Assembly: GCA_963849065.1 (NCBI GenBank) | Contig: CAWKFM010000005.1 | Coordinates: forward strand, 682,001 to 746,000 | DNA from: TOLSYN sp963849065 | GTDB lineage: Bacteria; Acidobacteriota; Terriglobia; Terriglobales; Acidobacteriaceae | Direction of reading: 5' to 3' | Length of the DNA: 64,000 nt | Part shown: positions 8,435 to 16,371 of the stretch, in pieces | Numbering within the stretch: position 1 is the first letter of the stretch | Layout of the letters: each line of letters opens with the position of its first letter | Notes under the pieces: model-generated | Databases searched by the model: none | The model's input: only the letters and a program-made list of their open reading frames with translations | Told to the model about the DNA's origin: nothing | Made by a program: the position numbers and the translations under genes

Positions 8435-8776
8435 CTACTGCAACTCCACAGCATTGCCGGTCTGTTCGGTGATCAGCCGTGCCACCAGCGGAAACAGCGG
8501 CTCTCCGCTTGCTCCCAGCACAAAGTCGGCGAAAGCCTCGCTCCAATCCAGCTTGAAGCTGGTGGTGAGCGCCGAAATCCAGATCTGCCGCGCCGAAGAA
8601 TTGGGCGAGATGACGAAGGTTGCGGGCGGCTCCTCGAAGACCATCTGCAGGGCGCCGCCGCGCTCCTCCACCTCAAAGCCCGCCGCTTCCTCTATGGCGT
8701 AAAGAGCGCGAGTCAGCCGCTCCATCGCCGCTTCCGCTTTTTGCTGGAAAGTTTTCTCGTCCATACCGCTGATCAT
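8435..8776 (-). CDS. cyaY: Frataxin/CyaY-like protein
   Basis: A 113-residue protein with the frataxin layout: an acidic N-terminal helix (DEKTFQQKAEAAMERL), then a beta-sheet with VEERGGALQMVFEE, the conserved FVISPNSSARQIWIS strand pair (compare INRQ..QVWLA in CyaY) and a C-terminal helix. Frataxins bind iron and control iron-sulfur cluster assembly on IscS/IscU. It starts at the ATG at 8776 or at the in-frame ATG at 8764; neither has a clear ribosome site. The match is by pattern, and the acidic ridge is weaker than in proteobacterial CyaY. Confidence 0.6.
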   Translation of the reverse strand: MISGMDEKTFQQKAEAAMERLTRALYAIEEAAGFEVEERGGALQMVFEEPPATFVISPNSSARQIWISALTTSFKLDWSEAFADFVLGASGEPLFPLVARLITEQTGNAVELQ

Positions 8777-8930
8777 ACGACAGAGCCCGCCCAGAGGTGG
8801 TTGGCAATTCGTTTCCGCAATCGGTTACTATTCTTGAATTGGCGAGATTTGGAATTTCTGGGGAGCGTTTCCGCCTTTATAATTGAGCGCACCTGGCTTG
8901 CAGGGCAGGTCCCCGTACTTGAGAGGCTGC

Positions 8931-9302
8931 ATGACGGAAAGTAAACCGAAACCTCGCGTGATTGTAGTGGACGATGAGCGTGTGATTGCCGACACGCTGG
9001 CTACCATTTTGAATCGGGCCGGCTTCAATGCCTCCGCCGTGTACACCGGAACCCAGGCGGTCGAGCTGGCCCGCACCGAAAAGCCCGACCTCATCATCAG
9101 CGACGTCATCATGCCGGATATGAACGGCATCGAGGCGGCCATTCTCATTCGCGAGATCCTGCCCGCGTGCAAGATCCTGCTCTTCTCCGGCCAGGCCGCC
9201 ACCGCCGATCTGCTGGAAAACGCCCGCGCGCGCGGCCATGAGTTTGAAATCCTCGCCAAGCCCGTCCACCCTCAGGACCTGCTCGCCAAGCTTCGCCAGT
9301 AG
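8931..9302 (+). CDS. Single-domain response regulator (CheY-like)
   Basis: A 123-residue receiver domain with no output domain. It has the acidic pair in VVDDERV, the phospho-acceptor Asp in LIISDVIMPDMNG, Ser in LLFSGQA and the conserved Lys in LAKPVHP, so it should be phosphorylatable. The start is the ATG at 8931 (MTESKPKP), preceded by GAGAGG; a longer frame upstream has no ribosome site. The kinase is unknown. The hybrid kinase at 3236 is too distant to assume a link. Confidence 0.85.
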   Translation: MTESKPKPRVIVVDDERVIADTLATILNRAGFNASAVYTGTQAVELARTEKPDLIISDVIMPDMNGIEAAILIREILPACKILLFSGQAATADLLENARARGHEFEILAKPVHPQDLLAKLRQ

Positions 9303-9357
9303 AACTCCGCGAAAGATAGCTGCCGGCCAATCTGGCCAAAGCGAGGGCGAGGAAACC

Positions 9358-9381
9358 ATTGCCAAGGAAGGCAATCGTTTT
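9358..9381 (+). terminator. Weak rho-independent terminator
   Basis: A 6-bp stem, ATTGCC/GGCAAT, with a 6-base loop is followed by CG and TTTT. It lies about 55 bp after the response-regulator gene. Confidence 0.4.
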
Positions 9382-9529
9382 CGTCCCGGAAAATAACCAG
9401 AGAGTGAATGGTTGGCATTTCTCCGCAACGATGTACCATTCGGTAACCTGCGGCCTCTAAACGATTGCCCAATCCGCCAATCCTTACCCTAAGCGCAAGG
9501 AGCTGGCAGACCGCGCAGATTTTCCGCTC

Positions 9530-10129
9530 CTACATCTCGCGACGCCCCTCGATCGCCCTCTGCAGCGTAACCTCATCGGCATATTCAATATCGCTGCCGG
9601 CCGGAATGCCTGTGGCAATGCGCGTCACGCGCACCCCACTTGGCTTCAGTTGGCGGGCCAGATAAACGGCCGTCGCCTCGCCTTCCACGGTGGGATTGGT
9701 GGCCAGAATTACCTCATCGACTTCGCCGCTCTCCGCACGCCGCAGCAGGTTGCTGATCCGCAGCTGCTCGGGACCAACCCCGTGGATCGGCGATAGGGTT
9801 CCGTGCAGCACGTGATAGACGCCGTGGTAGCCGTGTCCCTTTTCCAGCGCGGCAATGTTGGTTGGCTCCTCCACCACGCAAACCAGCCGCTGGTTGCGTG
9901 TGGGGCTGGAGCAGTAGTCGCAGGGGTCCACGTCGGTGATGTTGTTGCACACCGAGCACAGCCGCAGCGCCGCCTTGATCTCGCGGATGGCTCCGGCCAG
10001 CGCCTCGGCGTCTTCATCGGTGCCGCGCAGGATGTAGAAGGCGTAGCGCTGCGCACTCTTGCTGCCCACTCCCGGCAGCTTCTTCAACTCGTCGATCAGC
10101 CGCGACATCGGCTCGGCAAACTTGGACAT
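9530..10129 (-). CDS. recR: Recombination mediator protein RecR
   Basis: A 199-residue protein of normal RecR length. It has the N-terminal helix-hairpin-helix (LKKLPGVGSKSAQRYAF), a zinc finger with four Cys (CSVCNNITDVDPCDYC) and a Toprim domain (VCVVEEPTNIAALE, then ILATNPTVEGEATA). RecR works with RecF/RecO to load RecA at gaps. It ends the dnaX-ybaB cluster, a widely conserved gene order, but here with one unknown gene inserted between ybaB and recR. The start is the ATG at 10129. Confidence 0.97.
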   Translation of the reverse strand: MSKFAEPMSRLIDELKKLPGVGSKSAQRYAFYILRGTDEDAEALAGAIREIKAALRLCSVCNNITDVDPCDYCSSPTRNQRLVCVVEEPTNIAALEKGHGYHGVYHVLHGTLSPIHGVGPEQLRISNLLRRAESGEVDEVILATNPTVEGEATAVYLARQLKPSGVRVTRIATGIPAGSDIEYADEVTLQRAIEGRREM

Positions 10130-10132
10130 ACC

Positions 10133-10960
10133 CTACTTCCACTCCGCCATGTTTTGCAGAACGTTTTGCAGGACGATGTTCTGCCGAGACACGCTTCGAA
10201 GACCACCCGGGCGAAACTCCACAACTTTCTGCACGCTCTTTGCTCCCGGCTCCAGCCATGCAAATGCATTGTCATCGCGGATCAGGTAGCTCACACGCCC
10301 GGCCAGGGTCCATGTTTTGTCCGGCCCCACGCGGAAGCGGAGATAGTCGCCTGTCGTAGCGTTCCGGTCCAGGTAGGAAAATGCCAGGATATAAACAATG
10401 GCTTCGGTCTTCTTGGAGTTGAATCCCACCCGCGACAAAAAGACCGTCATGTCCGGCGAGTCCCACTCCTTCGAGCCGTCCACCGGTGCGCTGGTTCCCA
10501 TAAAGCGGTGCTTCCAGGGCGTCAAAAGCGGATCGTGCAGCGGGATGCTGGCGGTGTTGCTTTTTATGAAATTCTTCCAGGTCGATCTCTCCAGACCATG
10601 AAAGCGGGTGCGCAGCTTCTGTTCCACATCGTCGGCAGTGTCCGGCTTGACCCAGAAAAACGTGCAGCCATTGGCAAAGACCGGAGCATCGGCGCCCGCA
10701 TCGCATTTTTCGCTCAGCGTGCGATCGTAGATCGTAACGTGCAAGTCTGCCGTGGGGATCGAGGTCATCAGGTTGAGCGCCGCCTCATAGACTCGGTACT
10801 CCTCGTTCGTGGGCTCATTCTGGGCATCAGCGATGCCAGCCGCGCTCCACGCCGGGCTGCAGAAAATGCCCCAGAGAAAAATAGCTGCCGCCAGTTGGCG
10901 CAGCCCGCTCCGCCGCTTGCTCTCGCGCTTCATCCCCAATTCAGAAAGTCTCCCGCTCAA
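10133..10960 (-). CDS. Secreted protein of unknown function between ybaB and recR
   Basis: A 275-residue protein with a signal peptide: the basic MKRESKRRSGLRQL is followed by AAAIFLWGIFCSPAWSAA. The start may be 10960 or the inner ATG at 10933. The mature part has no motif I know. It contains two cysteines (EKCDAG and NGCTFF) that could form a disulfide, and a later SYLIRDDNAFAWLEPGAKSV stretch. Its stop lies only 3 bp from the recR start, so it is transcribed with dnaX-ybaB-recR. An exported protein inside a DNA-repair operon suggests convenience rather than shared function. Confidence 0.75.
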   Translation of the reverse strand: MSGRLSELGMKRESKRRSGLRQLAAAIFLWGIFCSPAWSAAGIADAQNEPTNEEYRVYEAALNLMTSIPTADLHVTIYDRTLSEKCDAGADAPVFANGCTFFWVKPDTADDVEQKLRTRFHGLERSTWKNFIKSNTASIPLHDPLLTPWKHRFMGTSAPVDGSKEWDSPDMTVFLSRVGFNSKKTEAIVYILAFSYLDRNATTGDYLRFRVGPDKTWTLAGRVSYLIRDDNAFAWLEPGAKSVQKVVEFRPGGLRSVSRQNIVLQNVLQNMAEWK

Positions 10961-10972
10961 GAAGTGCCCAAC

Positions 10973-11278
10973 TTAAAACAGGCCCGGAGGAATCCCCATT
11001 CCGCCCAGCAGTCCGCCCATTTGCGATTGCATGGCTGCGTCCACCTTGCGCGCTGCTTCGTTCACCGCGGCCGTCACCAGGTCCTGCAGCATCTCCACGT
11101 CGGCGGCGGCTTCCTTATCGATCTTCACCGAAAGCACCTGCTTTTCGCCGTTCATGCGCACCACCACGGCGCCGCCGCCGGCCGAAGCCTCGACCTGCGT
11201 CTCGCGCATCTTCATCTGCATCTTTTCCTGCATTTCCTGCGCGCGCGCCATCATTTCCTGCACCTGCTTCATGTCCAT
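10973..11278 (-). CDS. ybaB: YbaB/EbfC nucleoid-associated protein
   Basis: A 101-residue protein that starts MDMKQVQEMMARAQEMQEKM, with the typical Met-rich long helix, then VVVRMNGEKQVLSVKI and a C-terminal DLVTAAVNEAARKVDA helix. YbaB dimers bind DNA like tweezers and lie between dnaX and recR in most bacteria. The ATG at 11278 follows GGAAAGGTGAG and lies 5 bp after the dnaX stop. Confidence 0.93.
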   Translation of the reverse strand: MDMKQVQEMMARAQEMQEKMQMKMRETQVEASAGGGAVVVRMNGEKQVLSVKIDKEAAADVEMLQDLVTAAVNEAARKVDAAMQSQMGGLLGGMGIPPGLF

Positions 11279-11283
11279 CGTGC

Positions 11284-13275
11284 TCACCTTTCCGAGCGGT
11301 CCATCACCATGCGGATCTCTGCTCCGAACTTTTCCATCATGCGCTTCACCACCGGCTCTTCCGCCGCCCGTGTCTTCAGGGTTCCGCTGGCTGCCGGGCG
11401 CTCGGCCCCCGACGATCGCGGTTTTACCTCCACGGGTGGGGTAGCTCTTCCCGCTGACGTCCCGCCCACCAGCCGAACCTTGACCGGCCGCCCTGCCGCT
11501 TTGCCGGCAGCCTGATTGGAGAGCTTTTCCTGCTCGCGCGTGTAGCTCACCCCGATCATCGCCTCCGACATGCCGACCTGCACCGAAACCAGATTGCCCT
11601 CGGCGGACCACTCGCCCTCTTCCAGCGCGTGCACCAGCATCTGCGAGCCGCCGCTCTCCATGGCCTGCAACACCGCCTCGCGAATCGCATCCACGTCCAG
11701 GGGAGTGCCTGTAGCTTCCGCGGCGGGCGCAACCGCCAGCGCGCTGCCGTTGTCGAATGGCATGTTGCCGGCGAGGTTGCCTGAGGCCATCGCGGGCGGC
11801 ATCGCACCGGCCGGCCGCGCGCCAAACGCCTGCGGAACCGGCTGACCGCCCAAGGCCATCGGCCGGCTCGGCAAAGATGCCGAGGACGGCGCTGCCGTCT
11901 CCGGCTCGGAGGACATCTCCTCGCGCCCCTTGCGCGCTTTATCGGCTTCGAACGGAGAAGGCTTCGACGCTGGCTGTCCGAAGGGCGAACTGCCACCACC
12001 CATCGGCGGCACACCCGCCGGGCGCGAGGCGAACGCCGGAGGCGGTACCGGCGGACGCTGCGCCGTGGGCCTTTGACTCGGCGAACTCTGTACCGGCCTC
12101 TGCGCCGTTGCTGGAGCCGCGCTCGCGCCCTCGGTCAGGCTCACGCTGCTCAGCAGTTGCTCCAGCGGAAGCAGGCGCTGGGCGTGCACCATCTTCAGCA
12201 GTCCCAACTCCAGATGAAAGCGCTGCTCCTGCTTGTAGCTCACATCGCCATGGGTGCGCAGCATGATCTGCAAAAAGCGCGTCAGTTCTTCTTCGCCGAA
12301 CTGCTCTGCAACTCCGGCCACGCGCCTGCGCTCGTCGGCGCTCACCTGCAGAATCGGGCTCTCGCTTCCGGCCACCTTGGCCACCAGCGCGTTGCGCAGG
12401 AAGCTGACGGTCTGCTTGGCGAAATGGGTTGCGCTCTGTCCTTCCACCATCAGCTTATCGACGATCCGCAGCACCTCGTCGCTGGAATTCTCATGCACCG
12501 CCTTCAATACCCGCTCCAGCACCTCGGTGGAGACGTTGCCCACCAGTCCGCGTACCACCTCGGCGGTTACCGTAGTGCCGCAGCAGGAGATCGCCTGGTC
12601 CATGATGCTGAGCGCGTCGCGCATCGAGCCGTCGCCGGCCTCGGCCAGCAGGGCCAGCGCGTCCTCGTCCACCGATAGCCCTTCGGTCCGGCTGATCTCG
12701 CGCAGGTGATTGACGATCTCGTCGAAGCGCACGGCGTGAAAACTGAAGTGCTGGCAGCGCGAGCGGATAGTCTGAGGAATGTCCTCGGGTTGCGTGGTGG
12801 CCATCATGAAGACCACCCACGGCGGTGGTTCTTCCAGTGTTTTCAGCAGCGCGTTGAAAGCGGCATCGGTCACCTGGTGAGCTTCGTCGAGGATGAAGAT
12901 GCGGTAGCGGTCGCGCGCCGGTTCGGCCGTCGCCGTGGCGATCAACCCGCGCACCTCTTCGATGCCACGATTGGTCGCCGCGTCGATTTCGATCACATCC
13001 ATGGCCCCTACCGAGCCCTCGCGAATCTCGCGGCAGGAGTCGCACACCCCGCACGGCTCGGCCACCGGACGCTCGCTGGACCGGCAGTTCAGCGCCATGG
13101 CCAGGATGCGGGCGATGGTGGTTTTGCCAATTCCGCGGTGTCCGCTGAAGATGTAGCCGTGGGCGATGCGCTGCTGCTCCAGCGCATTCTTCAGAGTGCG
13201 CACCACGTGATCCTGCCCGATCACATCGGAGAACTTTTGGGGACGGTATTTGCGCGCCAGAACGGTATAGCTCAT
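11284..13275 (-). CDS. dnaX: DNA polymerase III subunit gamma/tau
   Basis: A 663-residue clamp-loader ATPase. The AAA+ Walker A is GHRGIGKTTIA (about residue 45), followed by a zinc module (CRSSER to CGVCDSC) and Walker B with ILDEAHQV. Residues about 240-360 form the clamp-loader collar. A long Pro/Ala-rich linker (about 385-490) precedes the tau C-terminal domain that contacts polymerase and helicase. It heads the dnaX-ybaB-unknown-recR operon. I did not find an obvious gamma-producing slippery A-run within it. Confidence 0.97.
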   Translation of the reverse strand: MSYTVLARKYRPQKFSDVIGQDHVVRTLKNALEQQRIAHGYIFSGHRGIGKTTIARILAMALNCRSSERPVAEPCGVCDSCREIREGSVGAMDVIEIDAATNRGIEEVRGLIATATAEPARDRYRIFILDEAHQVTDAAFNALLKTLEEPPPWVVFMMATTQPEDIPQTIRSRCQHFSFHAVRFDEIVNHLREISRTEGLSVDEDALALLAEAGDGSMRDALSIMDQAISCCGTTVTAEVVRGLVGNVSTEVLERVLKAVHENSSDEVLRIVDKLMVEGQSATHFAKQTVSFLRNALVAKVAGSESPILQVSADERRRVAGVAEQFGEEELTRFLQIMLRTHGDVSYKQEQRFHLELGLLKMVHAQRLLPLEQLLSSVSLTEGASAAPATAQRPVQSSPSQRPTAQRPPVPPPAFASRPAGVPPMGGGSSPFGQPASKPSPFEADKARKGREEMSSEPETAAPSSASLPSRPMALGGQPVPQAFGARPAGAMPPAMASGNLAGNMPFDNGSALAVAPAAEATGTPLDVDAIREAVLQAMESGGSQMLVHALEEGEWSAEGNLVSVQVGMSEAMIGVSYTREQEKLSNQAAGKAAGRPVKVRLVGGTSAGRATPPVEVKPRSSGAERPAASGTLKTRAAEEPVVKRMMEKFGAEIRMVMDRSER

Positions 13276-13383
13276 GGGAAAATCTGATTATACCCGGCGC
13301 CAGCGGCCGGAGGGCCGTCTTTTGGCCCGTACCCGCCGCCAAGCCGGATCGCGCAGTTTTTCCGCCTCACCAAGGGAGTCCCA

Positions 13384-13923
13384 ATGCAAACCCTGCGTTC
13401 GCGCATCGTGTATCAGAACCGCTGGATGACCGTGCGGGAGGACCAGGTCCGCCGCCAGGATGGCTCCGAAGGGATCTTCGGCGTGGTGGAGAAGCCCGAT
13501 GCCGCCATGGTTATCCCCATCGAGCAGGGCAGGGTACACATGGTCCAGCAGTTCAAGTACCCCGTCGGCGGACGCTACTGGGAGTTTCCCCAGGGCACCT
13601 GGGAGCAGGCCGCAAACTACACCATCGAGGAACTGGCCCGCGGCGAACTGCGCGAGGAGACCGGCCTCGGTGCCGGCAACATTGAATTCCTCGGCCGGCT
13701 TTTTATCGCCTACGGCTTTCTTACCCAGCCCATGCACGTCTTCGTGGCTACCGGACTAACTCAGCTCGATGCCCAACCGGAGCACGAAGAGCAGGACATC
13801 ATTCGCGGCTGCTTCACCTGGCCCCAGTTTCATCGCATGGTGGAAGACGGAGAGATTGCCGACTCCCACACCCTGGCCGCTCTTTCTCTACTGCGGCTCA
13901 AGCGACCCCGGCTTGCGGAATAG
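13384..13923 (+). CDS. Nudix hydrolase, ADP-ribose-pyrophosphatase type
   Basis: A 179-residue protein. The Nudix box is a variant: the core reads ARGELREETGL, with Gly where the first Arg of REUxEExGU normally stands, and the loop from the leading Gly (PQGTWEQ) is two residues longer than usual. The metal-binding Glu pair (REE) is kept. The upstream QQFKYPVGGRYWEFPQG is the substrate-side strand seen in ADP-ribose-type enzymes. The cleaved substrate is probably a nucleoside diphosphate-sugar, but this cannot be fixed from sequence. It is divergent from dnaX, with about 110 bp between the starts. Confidence 0.85.
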   Translation: MQTLRSRIVYQNRWMTVREDQVRRQDGSEGIFGVVEKPDAAMVIPIEQGRVHMVQQFKYPVGGRYWEFPQGTWEQAANYTIEELARGELREETGLGAGNIEFLGRLFIAYGFLTQPMHVFVATGLTQLDAQPEHEEQDIIRGCFTWPQFHRMVEDGEIADSHTLAALSLLRLKRPRLAE

Positions 13924-14059
13924 TCCAGCAAGCTGGGTTGGCGGCTTACCCGGTTACTTACACCGACCCATCCTAATCCCGGTGCCCACTTCGATTCCGG
14001 CTTGGCTGCCCGGAAGAAGAAATAACTCTGTAACGGTTAATCCTTGTTACACTTTATAC

Positions 14060-14323
14060 ATGGCAAATCAAGCGATCAGTGCAGCAGTCAATCAGCTGAA
14101 GCAGGAGCATATCCGGCTTTGTAAAGAATTAGCCCGCGTCGACGAAGCGCTCTCCGCTCTGGGTAGTCTGGATAGCATACCGGACGGGCGCGCGAAGGCC
14201 GGAAAAAAGGCCGCCGCCACCAAGCCCAAGCGCAAGATCTCGGCCGCCGCGCGCAAGAAGATGTCGGAAGCAGCGCGCGCCCGCTGGGCCGCTCGCAAAA
14301 AAGAAAAGCCCCAAGCCAAGTAA
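14060..14323 (+). CDS. Histone-H1-like basic DNA-binding protein
   Basis: An 87-residue protein with two parts. Residues 1-45 form a predicted amphipathic helix or coiled coil (AVNQLKQEHIRLCKELARVD). Residues about 50-87 are very basic, with Lys/Ala/Pro repeats (AGKKAAATKPKRKI) and the ARKKMSEAARARWAARKK motif that recurs in soil-bacterial small nucleoid proteins. It probably binds DNA without strict sequence preference. The start is the ATG at 14060. It converges with a SET-domain lysine methyltransferase 71 bp away, which makes it a possible substrate. Confidence 0.65.
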   Translation: MANQAISAAVNQLKQEHIRLCKELARVDEALSALGSLDSIPDGRAKAGKKAAATKPKRKISAAARKKMSEAARARWAARKKEKPQAK

Positions 14324-14394
14324 ACGGCAGCCGGGACCGCACCTCACGCACACTCCTCCAGTAGCCATGGGGAAGTGTGCATTTTCTTTGCGCG

Positions 14395-14874
14395 TTATTG
14401 CTTCGCGGCTTTGTTCTTCTTTGCGGCTTTTCCGTTGTCCCTCTTGCTGGCCGCCCGCTTCCGCTTCTTCAACTCGGCGGGGGAATACATCGTCCCCCGG
14501 CATTGCTTGGCGCCGCAGGTGCAGGGAGCCTCACCCTCGCCGTCGTAAAGGTAATAGTCGTACACCAACTCCTCGCCGGGTTGGATGTCGCGAATCGCCC
14601 GGATCCAGACGTGCTCGTCCTCGTCCTCTTCGGTTTCGCAGTTGGGCGCGCAGGAGTGGTTCAGGTACATTGCCATTCCATAGCCATCCACCACATAGGT
14701 TCCGTCGCCCACGCCGAACAGGTAGGTATAAGGCCGCTCATTGTAGAGATTGTCGGCATCGTCATGTTTCATGCGGGTGCCGGTGTATTCCACCACCAGC
14801 GTACCTTTCGGAATGCGTTCCAGGGTGAAGACACCAGCGGCATGGATGGCGGAAGAGCGGACGATGAGGCGCAT
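14395..14874 (-). CDS. SET-domain protein lysine methyltransferase
   Basis: A 159-residue protein beginning MRLIVRSSAIHAAGVFTLE. It is a compact SET domain: N-terminal GVFTLERIPKGTLVVEYTG, the AdoMet/pseudoknot motif YLNHSCAPNC, the catalytic Tyr in GEELVYDYYLY, and a post-SET zinc motif CTCGAKQCRG. The last 24 residues are a Lys/Arg/Ala tail (KKRKRAASKRDNGKAAKK) resembling a histone tail. SET proteins transfer methyl groups to lysine. Bacterial examples in Chlamydia methylate histone-like proteins. The ATG at 14874 is chosen because the SET fold begins directly after it. It faces the H1-like gene tail to tail. Confidence 0.88.
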   Translation of the reverse strand: MRLIVRSSAIHAAGVFTLERIPKGTLVVEYTGTRMKHDDADNLYNERPYTYLFGVGDGTYVVDGYGMAMYLNHSCAPNCETEEDEDEHVWIRAIRDIQPGEELVYDYYLYDGEGEAPCTCGAKQCRGTMYSPAELKKRKRAASKRDNGKAAKKNKAAKQ

Positions 14875-15202
14875 GATGAAGGATTGTAAATGCTGCGGGC
14901 GGTGTTGCAAATGTTCACACATGGAATCGTGCCGCTGCCTCAAACCGTCTCGGTGAACAAAAATTCGGTCCACATGTCACAAGCCATCCGCACAGCCATC
15001 ACATGTACTTGGCCCAACCGTACGTTTGCGGGTGACTGGAATCACGGCGAGTTGAGGCGTAATGAACGATAACAGTTGCGAAATACATCAATGCAATCTG
15101 CGTCGTGTATTCCGCCGGGATGGATCTGACTGAATTGATTTTATATTTGTCTTGCCTGAAGCACGGAATGATGCACCCAAATGTCACCGCATAGGATATG
15201 AC
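14875..15202 (+). promoter_or_regulatory. Promoter region of the hydrogenase operon with a CRP/FNR-type palindrome
   Basis: The 328-bp gap before hybO holds no gene. At 15032-15045 lies GTGACTGGAATCAC, a match to the GTGA-N6-TCAC half-site palindrome of CRP/FNR-family regulators. GATAAC at 15068-15073 could be a -10 box; the site centre is then about 41 bp before the expected start, the position used by class II activators. The same palindrome occurs before 24347, 25382 and 32845. Confidence 0.6.
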
Positions 15203-16369
15203 ATGGCCAATGATTCTTTCGAAAAGGAAACAATAGCCCAGAGTTTGAAGAATGCGGGCTACTCGCGTCGAGATTTCTTGCAGCTCTGTACGACCCTCGT
15301 GGCAACCGCGCCCATGGGACTTGCCCTCACCGACAAGGCCACCCCGGCACAGATTGCTAAAAAGGTCGCAAAAGCTAAGAAACCCTCGGTCGTATGGCTT
15401 CACTTCCAAGACTGCACCGGGTGCTCCGAGACTCTTCTCCGCACCTCCAAGCCCGACGTTGCCGACCTCATCATCAACGTCATTTCCCTCGACTATCACG
15501 AAACTCTGATGGTTGCCTGCGGTCACCAGGCCGAAGACGCCCTCAAATCGGCGGTCAATGACAACGCCGGCAAGTTCGTGCTGGTGGTCGAAGGCGCAAT
15601 TCCGACCAAAGACCAGGGAACCTTCATGATGATGGGCGGCCGGCCGGCGATGGATGTGCTGCGAGAGGTCTCCTCCAAGGCTGCCGCGATCATTGCCATG
15701 GGCTCCTGCGCCTCCTGGGGCGGCGTGCCATCGGCCGATCCCAATCCCACCGGCTCCACCGGCGTGGATCAGATCATCTCCGGCGTGCCGATCGTCAACA
15801 TCCCGGGCTGCCCGCCGAACCCTTACACCCTGCTGGGTGTCGTGCTGGAATTCGCCGTGATGGGCAAACTGCCCGCCTGCGACGATCTCAAGCGCCCCAA
15901 GTTCGCCTACGATCGCGTAATCCACGACCATTGCCCGCGCCGCGCCCACTTCGATGCCGGACGTTTCGCCGGTAACTTCGGGGATGCCGGTCATCGCGAA
16001 GGTTACTGCCTCTTCAAACTCGGCTGTAAAGGTCCGGTGACCCATGCCGGCTGCTCCACCCGTCACTTTAACGAGATGGTGGATGCCTGGCCGATCGGTA
16101 CCGGCGCCCCCTGCTTCGGCTGCACCGAGCAGAAGGTAGGCTTCCGCATTCCTGCCTTTACCACGGTGGACCCGCACACCTTCACTCCGCCTGACACTTA
16201 TGCTCCCATCTCCAGCTCGGTCGGCAAGTTTGGCGCCGTCGCTGCTGGTCTGGTCGGCATTACGGCCGGTGCGATTGGTGGAGCGACCTGGGCTGCCTCG
16301 CAAAGGCTGGCCAGCAGTGAAGAAACCATCGCCGCCGAGGCCAAGTCGACGCCTGTCGGAGGGAAGTAG
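15203..16369 (+). CDS. hybO: [NiFe]-hydrogenase small subunit (HybO type)
   Basis: A 388-residue iron-sulfur subunit of a group 1 (Hyb/1c-like) uptake hydrogenase. The Tat signal is YSRRDFLQLC, so the folded protein is exported. The proximal cluster ligands are in QDCTGCSETL, GSCASWGG and NIPGCPPNP. Medial and distal cluster ligands lie in DHCPRRAHFD, GYCLFKLGCKGP, AGCSTRHFN and PCFGCTEQ. A C-terminal Ala/Gly-rich hydrophobic helix (AAGLVGITAGAIGGATW) anchors it in the membrane. The start is the ATG at 15203 (MANDSFEKE) after AGGAT; an upstream in-frame start at 15152 adds 17 residues without a ribosome site. It is the first gene of a five-gene operon. Confidence 0.96.
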   Translation: MANDSFEKETIAQSLKNAGYSRRDFLQLCTTLVATAPMGLALTDKATPAQIAKKVAKAKKPSVVWLHFQDCTGCSETLLRTSKPDVADLIINVISLDYHETLMVACGHQAEDALKSAVNDNAGKFVLVVEGAIPTKDQGTFMMMGGRPAMDVLREVSSKAAAIIAMGSCASWGGVPSADPNPTGSTGVDQIISGVPIVNIPGCPPNPYTLLGVVLEFAVMGKLPACDDLKRPKFAYDRVIHDHCPRRAHFDAGRFAGNFGDAGHREGYCLFKLGCKGPVTHAGCSTRHFNEMVDAWPIGTGAPCFGCTEQKVGFRIPAFTTVDPHTFTPPDTYAPISSSVGKFGAVAAGLVGITAGAIGGATWAASQRLASSEETIAAEAKSTPVGGK

Positions 16370-16371
16370 CC

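Noticed and set aside
9803..11515. 570-codon open frame opposite recR, ybaB and dnaX
   Set aside because: Antisense shadow of three well-recognised genes; its sequence is low-complexity His/Leu/Arg.
13624..13670. Nudix hydrolase considered inactive because the box lacks its first Arg
   Set aside because: The Glu residues that bind metal are kept, and a similar LARGELREETG variant appears to be usual in one branch of the family.
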